Of a stretch of 64,000 bases of DNA, positions 59,093-64,000 are shown one piece after another. A program made the translations under genes and the position numbers. The notes beneath the pieces were generated by a model. The model saw nothing but the letters and a program-made list of their open reading frames with translations. It did no database searches and had not been told where the DNA came from. Within the stretch, counting starts at the first letter, position 1. Each line of letters starts with the position of its first letter. The DNA comes from Verrucomicrobiota bacterium (GTDB lineage Bacteria; Verrucomicrobiota; Verrucomicrobiia; Opitutales; Opitutaceae). Where the stretch lies: assembly GCA_023443455.1 (NCBI GenBank), contig JAEZUE010000047.1, positions 149,982-213,981 of the forward strand. Reading direction: 5' to 3'.

Positions 59093-60382
59093 TCAGCGCT
59101 GGTTGGGCGGGAGGTAGTCGCGCTTCACCTGGCCGGTGTAGACCTGCCGCGGCCGGTAGATGCGCGCCTTCGAGGTGGAGGCGACTTCCTTCCAGTTCGC
59201 GATCCAGCCGGGCATGCGGCCGATGGCGAACATCACGGTGAACATGTTCAGCGGGATGCCGATCGCGCGCATGATGATGCCGCTGTAGAAGTCGACGTTC
59301 GGATACAGTTTGCGCTCCACGAAATACGGGTCCTTCAGTGCGGCCTGCTCGAGGTGGCGGGCGATGTCCAGCAGTGGATCCTTGCGTCCCAGCTTCGTGA
59401 GCACGCTGTCGCAGGCGCGACCGATGATCTTCGCGCGCGGGTCGTAGTTCTTGTAGACGCGGTGGCCGAAGCCCATCAGGCGGGCCTTGCCGTTCTTGGC
59501 CGCCTCGATGAAGCGGGAGCCGTCGTCGCCGGCGGCATGGATCTGCTCGAGCATCTCGATCACGGCCATGTTGGCGCCGCCGTGCAACGGGCCCCAGAGC
59601 GCCGAGATGCCCGCCGAGACCGAGGCGAAGAGGTTCGCGCCCGAGGAGGCGACCATGCGTACCGTGGAGGTGCTGCAGTTCTGCTCGTGGTCGGCGTGGA
59701 GAAGGAGAATGAGATTGAGCGCACGCACGACCTCCGGCTCGGGGATGTAGTCGTGATAGGGCTCCGAAAACATCATGTGCAGGAAGTTTTCGCAGTAGGT
59801 CAGGTTGCGCTTCGGATGGACCAGCGCGAGGCCCTTGCTCAAGCGATAGGACATCGCGGTGAGCGTGCGCACCTTCGAGATCGCGATCGCGGAAGCCTCC
59901 TCGAAATTCTTCAGATCGCGCTCGTGATTGTTCGTCGCCAGATGGGGATAAAAGGTGCCGAGCGCGTTCATCGCCGCGGAGAGCACCGCCATCGGATGCG
60001 AGTCGGCGGGGAACTCCTCCAACAGATGGTAGAGGCCGCGGTGCAGATCGGAATTCTCGCGCAGGTAGGAGGAGAAACGCTGGCGCTGTCCGGGCGCCGG
60101 CAACTCGCCGTGGATGACGAGATAGGCGGTCTCCACGAAATCAGATTTTTCGGCAAGCTGCTCGATCGGGTAGCCGCGGTAGCGGAGGATACCCACCTCA
60201 CCGTCGATGAACGTCACCTCGCTCACGCAGGAGCCGGTGTTGCCGTAACCTTCGTCGAACGTGATGTGTCCGGTGTTCGCGCGGAGGTTGCGGCAGTCGA
60301 TGGCCTTTTCGCCTTCGGTGCCGACGATGATGGGCAGCTTGTACTCTTGGTCTTCGATACGGAGGGTAGCTTCGGTCGGCAT
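59093..60382 (-). CDS. gltA: Citrate synthase (type II, hexameric)
   Basis: A 429-residue enzyme condensing oxaloacetate with acetyl-CoA. Start [21 protein letters not shown]. Signature regions: [36 protein letters not shown] (segmented in the protein), [21 protein letters not shown] with the first catalytic His, [17 protein letters not shown] with the second, [20 protein letters not shown] with the third, and [15 protein letters not shown] with the catalytic Asp. Length and N-terminal domain match GltA of Gram-negative bacteria (usually NADH-inhibited). It follows hisH by 151 bp on the minus strand and has its own terminator; co-transcription with his genes is uncertain. Confidence 0.95.
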   Translation of the reverse strand: MPTEATLRIEDQEYKLPIIVGTEGEKAIDCRNLRANTGHITFDEGYGNTGSCVSEVTFIDGEVGILRYRGYPIEQLAEKSDFVETAYLVIHGELPAPGQRQRFSSYLRENSDLHRGLYHLLEEFPADSHPMAVLSAAMNALGTFYPHLATNNHERDLKNFEEASAIAISKVRTLTAMSYRLSKGLALVHPKRNLTYCENFLHMMFSEPYHDYIPEPEVVRALNLILLLHADHEQNCSTSTVRMVASSGANLFASVSAGISALWGPLHGGANMAVIEMLEQIHAAGDDGSRFIEAAKNGKARLMGFGHRVYKNYDPRAKIIGRACDSVLTKLGRKDPLLDIARHLEQAALKDPYFVERKLYPNVDFYSGIIMRAIGIPLNMFTVMFAIGRMPGWIANWKEVASTSKARIYRPRQVYTGQVKRDYLPPNQR

Positions 60383-60533
60383 GGTGGTTTTAGAGAACAC
60401 GGCCCACCCGCTTTTGCAAAGCCGACAAAGCGAGCAATCGTGAATTTAGATACCCCAGCAAATCCGGCGCGTCGCATGAGCGCATCTGCTGGCAGCAAGC
60501 GGCAGGCGAGGACCCGCCCGCACTGGGTTCCAC

Positions 60534-61214
60534 TCAGGCGCTGACCCGACAGAGCTCGACGAAGTTGCGGTACAGGCGCAGCCCGGCTGCCTGGCTCTTT
60601 TCGGGATGGAATTGCGTGGCAATGCAGCGCCCGCGCCCGACTGCGGCCACGAACGATCCGGCGTAGTCGCATTCGCCGAAGACCAGCTCCCGGTCGGCCG
60701 GCACACAGTGGTAACTGTGAACGAAATAGAAAGGCTCACCGTCGGCTCGCAGCCCGGCGACCAACGGCGACTGCGGTTGGCTGAAGCTCACGGGATTCCA
60801 ACCCATGTGCGGCACCTTGTTTTCGACCGGCAAACGAAACCTCCGCACCGCGCCCGGGAACACCCCCAGACCGAGGCAATCGCCCTCCTCCGATTCGTCG
60901 AAAAGCGCCTGCATGCCTAGGCAAATGCCGAAGAAAGGCCGGTCCTCGCCGATCCAACGGCGCACCACCTCGCCCAAACCGGTCGCCTGCAACGCCTCCA
61001 CGCAATCCGGCAACGCGCCGACCCCGGGCAACACGAGCCCGTCGGCACCGTCGGCGTCCTGCGCCTTCTCGACGATGCGCACCTCGGCCCCGGAAACCTC
61101 GAAGGCCTTCGCCACACTGCGCAGGTTGCCCATGCCGTAGTTGAGCAGAGCCAGCCGCGGGGAGGAGGAGGAGGAAACGGTCAGGGATGCGGACAAAGCG
61201 GGCGTCGGATTCAT
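60534..61214 (-). CDS. hisH: Imidazole glycerol phosphate synthase, glutamine amidotransferase subunit
   Basis: A 226-residue class I amidotransferase that supplies ammonia to HisF in histidine synthesis. Core begins RLALLNYGMGNLRSVAKAFE; the first 18 residues, rich in Ser, are an unusual extension and a later start is possible. Oxyanion strand VLPGVGALPDC, nucleophile Cys in FFGICLGMQALFDESEE, and His/Glu in CIATQFHPEKSQAAG are intact. Genes hisF and hisA are not in the window. It lies downstream of hisB by 200 bp on the same strand. Confidence 0.94.
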   Translation of the reverse strand: MNPTPALSASLTVSSSSSPRLALLNYGMGNLRSVAKAFEVSGAEVRIVEKAQDADGADGLVLPGVGALPDCVEALQATGLGEVVRRWIGEDRPFFGICLGMQALFDESEEGDCLGLGVFPGAVRRFRLPVENKVPHMGWNPVSFSQPQSPLVAGLRADGEPFYFVHSYHCVPADRELVFGECDYAGSFVAAVGRGRCIATQFHPEKSQAAGLRLYRNFVELCRVSA

Positions 61215-61414
61215 GGGCTTGAGGCGGAGAGCTTCGGGTTTCGAGTTTCTGGTATCGAGCCGGTCACACGGGAGGCCGAAGCGGCAGAGGTGTTTTCAGC
61301 CGCCATCGGATCGGAGCAACCCGAAACTGGAAAACGGCCCGCTCACCGGTCTATGCCCAGTCGCACCGGGCGCAGACCGGGCCTGGTGCTCCCGTGCCGC
61401 TGGCACCGGCAGCC

Positions 61415-62017
61415 TCAGCCCTTCAGGCTGCCCTTGGTGCTGGGCACCTTGCCGGCGTGCCGCGGGTCCTGCTGGCAACACACGTCGAGCGCGCGGCCCA
61501 GGCCCTTGAACAGCGCCTCGGCGATGTGGTGCGGCTCCTCGCCGTATTCGATCGCCGCATGCACGTTGGCCCCGATCGCATTGGTGAACGACCGGAAGAA
61601 TTCCTTCACGAGGATCAGGTTGAAATCGCGGATGAACGGGTGCGGGCACTCCGCCTTGTAGACGAGAACCGCGCGACCGCTCAGATCGACGACGACACGC
61701 GCCAGCGTCTCATCCATCGGGAGCAGGAAGAAACCGTAGCGGCGGATGCCGGCCTTGTCGCCCAGCGCCTCGGCAAACGCCTGCCCGAGCACGATGCCGA
61801 CATCCTCGACCGTGTGATGGTAATCGACCTCGACGTCGCCCTTCGCCTTCACCTCGAGATCGAACGACCCGTGCCGCGCAAACAGCGTGAGCATGTGGTC
61901 GAAGAACGGAATGCCGGTCTCGATCTTCGATTCGCCCGTGCCGTCGACGGCGAGCGTCAGCTCGATGTCGGTTTCGCGGGTGCGGCGTTGGACGGTGGCG
62001 GTGCGTTTCGTAGCCAT
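61415..62017 (-). CDS. hisB: Imidazoleglycerol-phosphate dehydratase
   Basis: A 200-residue monofunctional dehydratase of histidine synthesis. [20 protein letters not shown] opens the family fold. The manganese-binding repeats are [52 protein letters not shown] and [26 protein letters not shown]-terminal phosphatase domain absent, as in most bacteria. Its start lies inside the end of hisC (61-bp overlap), indicating coupled translation. Confidence 0.95.
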   Translation of the reverse strand: MATKRTATVQRRTRETDIELTLAVDGTGESKIETGIPFFDHMLTLFARHGSFDLEVKAKGDVEVDYHHTVEDVGIVLGQAFAEALGDKAGIRRYGFFLLPMDETLARVVVDLSGRAVLVYKAECPHPFIRDFNLILVKEFFRSFTNAIGANVHAAIEYGEEPHHIAEALFKGLGRALDVCCQQDPRHAGKVPSTKGSLKG

Positions 62018-63105
62018 GTGTCGATGGTTTGGAGGAGCGTGTTCATCTCCTCGTCGGTGCCGATGCTGATTCGCGCGAAATTGCGGGTCAAGGGGTGACT
62101 CGGGAAGCAGCGCACGAGGATCTTGTTGGCGCAGAGAAATTCGTAGAACGACTTCGCGACATCGGCACCGGTGCGGCCGGCGGCGTCGCGCGGCTCGGCG
62201 AAGACGAAATTGGTCTGCGTCGGGTACACGAACCAGCCGAGCCGCTCGACGAGCTCCTTCCGGAAGCGGTCGCGGGTAGCGCGGGTGCGCGCGACGAGAG
62301 CATCGTAATACGCGACGTCGGCGAAGGCGGCCAGCGCCGCGGTCTGCGCGAGGCGCGAGACGTTATAGCTGTCGCGCACACGGTCGAGCAGGTCGATCAC
62401 CTCGGCGTGCGCGAGCGCGTAGCCGATGCGCTGGCCGGCAAGACAGTAGGCCTTCGAGAACGAGCGTGTGACACAGAGGTTCGGATACTCGCGCACCCAG
62501 CCCGCGATGTTCGAGTCGGCGAAGAGCGCGTAGGTCTCGTCGGCCACGACCAGACCGCGGAACCCACTGATCACCGCGCGCAGATCGGCCTCCGCGAAAC
62601 CGACTCCCGTCGGGGCATTCGGCGTGGTGAGGAACAGGATCGGCGCGCCGGATGCCACGATCTGCTCGACCGGCAAGCGCAAGTCGCGATCGAACTCGAC
62701 CGCCTGCACCGGTGCGCCCTCGATCCCGATGAGCACCGGATAGAGCGAGTAGCTCGGCACGGTCCACGCGCCGGAAACCTCCGGTCCGCAGAAGACGCGT
62801 ACAAGCAGATTGAGGATGTCGTCGCCACCGTTGCCGATGCAGACATTTTCCGGCGCCAATCCGTGGCGCTCCGCCACCGCGGCACGCAACGGCGCACTGG
62901 TCGGACTCGGATAAAGGCGAAGCGACGCGCCGTCGGCACCGATCTCGCGGCGCAACGCGTCCACCACGCGCGGGCTCGGCGGATAGGCGTTTTCGTTGGT
63001 GTTGAGCTTGATCCAGCCCGGCTCCTGCGGCTGCAAACCCGGCACGTAAGCGTGCAGGGCGCGCACATGCGGCCGGGCGCGTTGGACGATGGGATTGGCG
63101 GACAT
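61957..63105 (-). CDS. hisC: Histidinol-phosphate aminotransferase
   Basis: A 382-residue PLP enzyme. Start [20 protein letters not shown]; conserved [74 protein letters not shown], the Schiff-base Lys in [20 protein letters not shown], and [10 protein letters not shown]. It aminates imidazole acetol phosphate; related members also act on tyrosine or phenylalanine. First gene in the visible his group (hisC-hisB-hisH). Confidence 0.93.
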   Translation of the reverse strand: MSANPIVQRARPHVRALHAYVPGLQPQEPGWIKLNTNENAYPPSPRVVDALRREIGADGASLRLYPSPTSAPLRAAVAERHGLAPENVCIGNGGDDILNLLVRVFCGPEVSGAWTVPSYSLYPVLIGIEGAPVQAVEFDRDLRLPVEQIVASGAPILFLTTPNAPTGVGFAEADLRAVISGFRGLVVADETYALFADSNIAGWVREYPNLCVTRSFSKAYCLAGQRIGYALAHAEVIDLLDRVRDSYNVSRLAQTAALAAFADVAYYDALVARTRATRDRFRKELVERLGWFVYPTQTNFVFAEPRDAAGRTGADVAKSFYEFLCANKILVRCFPSHPLTRNFARISIGTDEEMNTLLQTIDTWLRNAPPPSNAAPAKPTSS

Positions 63106-63226
63106 TTCGCCCGAGAAGAACGGCACATTCCCCGCGCCGCAACGGACAAGTGGGCCCACGCTTGCGCCGCGCCACCACCCTGCCCCATCTGCCGCGGCTC
63201 CGCGCGCTCCGCCGAACGAACGAACC

Positions 63227-64000
63227 TCACCCGAAGGGCTGTTTGCGCAGACCGCGCAGCGCCATCAGTCCGCCCCAGTCGGTGACGGGAGCCAACGCCC
63301 GTGGCGCGGTGCGCTCCCGGACGCCATGCCGTCGGCGGTAGGCTGCGAGATGGGTTTCCACAAACACCTGCGACCCAAGCACGGCCGCATCGGTGAAGTA
63401 GCGTACCCGGCAGCGCAGAACATCGGTCATCGGCAGTTGCCCCTTCTGTCGCAGGACTTCGTCGAACTTCGCCGGATCGATCGTCGCACCGTTTCGCCGC
63501 GGCGCCGCCCCGGTGCCGAAGATTCCAGTACGATGAGCCGCGTGCGCCTTGCGCCAGTCTCCGCCATGCAGACGCCCCAACCCCGCGCGCGCCGTTTTGT
63601 TGCCGCCCACCGCCTCGCCGTAGCCGCAGAAGCGGTAGTCCTTCGGATCGGCCACCAGACCAGCGCGCACCGGGTTCAGATCGATGTAGTAGGCGACGGT
63701 CTGCAGCGCGTGGCCAGTCGGCTCGACCAGCACGGACTTGAAGCGCTCGGCGAACAACGTGCCGTAGCGTTTGTGGGCCTTGTTGAACCAGTTCGCGAAG
63801 CGCTGTTTCACCAGTTTCATGAACTGGGAGACATCGCCCATCAGCGCCAACTGCCGCTGGCGCCACGCCGCGGCCTCCGCCGAACCCGCCGCCAACGCCG
63901 CCTCGATCACCTCCAATCGCTCCGCCTGGTACTTCGTCGGCTTCGGGTGCAACAGCCGCCAGCGCCGGAGCAGCTCCGCGTCGGAAGGGACGGTTCTTTG
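63227..64000 (-). CDS. REP-associated tyrosine transposase-like protein (5' end outside window)
   Basis: At least 257 residues; the frame runs through the window edge without a proper start (a TTG at 63952 is not a convincing start because the reading frame continues upstream). Typical features of the Y1 transposase relatives in Verrucomicrobia and Planctomycetes are FMKLVKQRFANWFNKAHKR, TLFAERFKSVLVEPTGHAL and LQTVAYYIDLNPVRAGLV with DPKDYRFCGYGEAVGG. The HUH motif expected near the N terminus lies outside the window. The protein may mobilise palindromic repeats. Confidence 0.75.
   Translation of the reverse strand, partial: QRTVPSDAELLRRWRLLHPKPTKYQAERLEVIEAALAAGSAEAAAWRQRQLALMGDVSQFMKLVKQRFANWFNKAHKRYGTLFAERFKSVLVEPTGHALQTVAYYIDLNPVRAGLVADPKDYRFCGYGEAVGGNKTARAGLGRLHGGDWRKAHAAHRTGIFGTGAAPRRNGATIDPAKFDEVLRQKGQLPMTDVLRCRVRYFTDAAVLGSQVFVETHLAAYRRRHGVRERTAPRALAPVTDWGGLMALRGLRKQPFG

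Noticed and set aside
61215..61414. Possible missing gene between hisB and hisH
   Set aside because: The 200-bp spacer has no coding-like frame; it contains only words resembling TTTCGAG and their complements.
61408..61432. 8-bp hairpin at the end of hisB
   Set aside because: Perfect arms (GGCAGCCT/AGGCTGCC) overlap the stop codon, but there is no T run on the minus strand and hisH follows, so termination is not supported.

Overview
The window is high-GC, gene-dense bacterial DNA. It probably comes from a Verrucomicrobiota member, most likely Opitutales/Opitutaceae-like. This placement is an inference from gene content: a Chlamydia/PVC-style long NrdA homologue, a B12-dependent ribonucleotide reductase, an ACP-dehydratase fusion, FabV, and a hisC-hisB-hisH-gltA row. 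No 16S gene or other decisive marker is present. No rRNA, tRNA or CRISPR array was seen.

Region 1 (1-2835, minus strand) is the end of a tripartite export operon: TolC-like channel, HlyD/MacA-like adaptor and the start of a MacB/LolCE-type ABC permease. Region 2 (3071-31840) is a large surface-polysaccharide locus. It has a Wzm/Wzt ABC exporter whose ATPase carries a C-terminal glycan-recognition domain. It also has two GDP-mannose dehydratase paralogues, a DegT aminotransferase, a NeuD-type acetyltransferase, a WbqC-like protein, two sulfotransferases, several glycosyltransferases, methyltransferases, two further epimerases and multispanning membrane enzymes. Together they suggest a modified, possibly sulfated and N-acylated glycan exported by the ABC route. 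Unusual architectures include a GT2-CapK/PaaK fusion, a methyltransferase-GT2 fusion, a GT2 with a repeated coiled-coil tail, a BKACE-family enzyme in the middle of the cluster, and one GT2 gene broken by a single-base frameshift in a G tract.

Region 3 (31862-35472) is accessory: a DUF4143-type ATPase under a perfect palindrome, a response regulator fused to a metallo-beta-lactamase domain, and a secreted thioredoxin-fold protein. Region 4 (35605-44963) looks like a lipid locus. FabV and an alpha-oxoamine synthase (serine palmitoyltransferase-like) on the plus strand converge on a minus-strand operon. That operon encodes an ACP-dehydratase fusion, a ketosynthase, a short-chain reductase, an MGDG-synthase-like glycosyltransferase and two GT4 enzymes. 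A dedicated glycolipid, possibly a glycosphingolipid, is the working hypothesis.

Region 5 (45091-52689) is mostly housekeeping: rpmB, murJ, a CsgG-like secreted protein, a phosphate acetyltransferase split into two genes, a lipoprotein and an ArsR-methyltransferase fusion. Region 6 (52827-58832) is the most striking part. A complete B12-dependent ribonucleotide reductase lies downstream of a 1025-residue NrdA homologue that appears to have lost nearly all the catalytic cysteines and radical-transfer tyrosines. The operon is preceded by a promoter with two NrdR-box-like palindromes 32 bp apart. Region 7 (59041-64000) holds gltA, hisH, hisB, hisC and the 3' part of a REP-associated-type transposase. 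A repeat of about 125-135 bp occurs twice, in opposite orientations, at 36804-36928 and 52554-52689.
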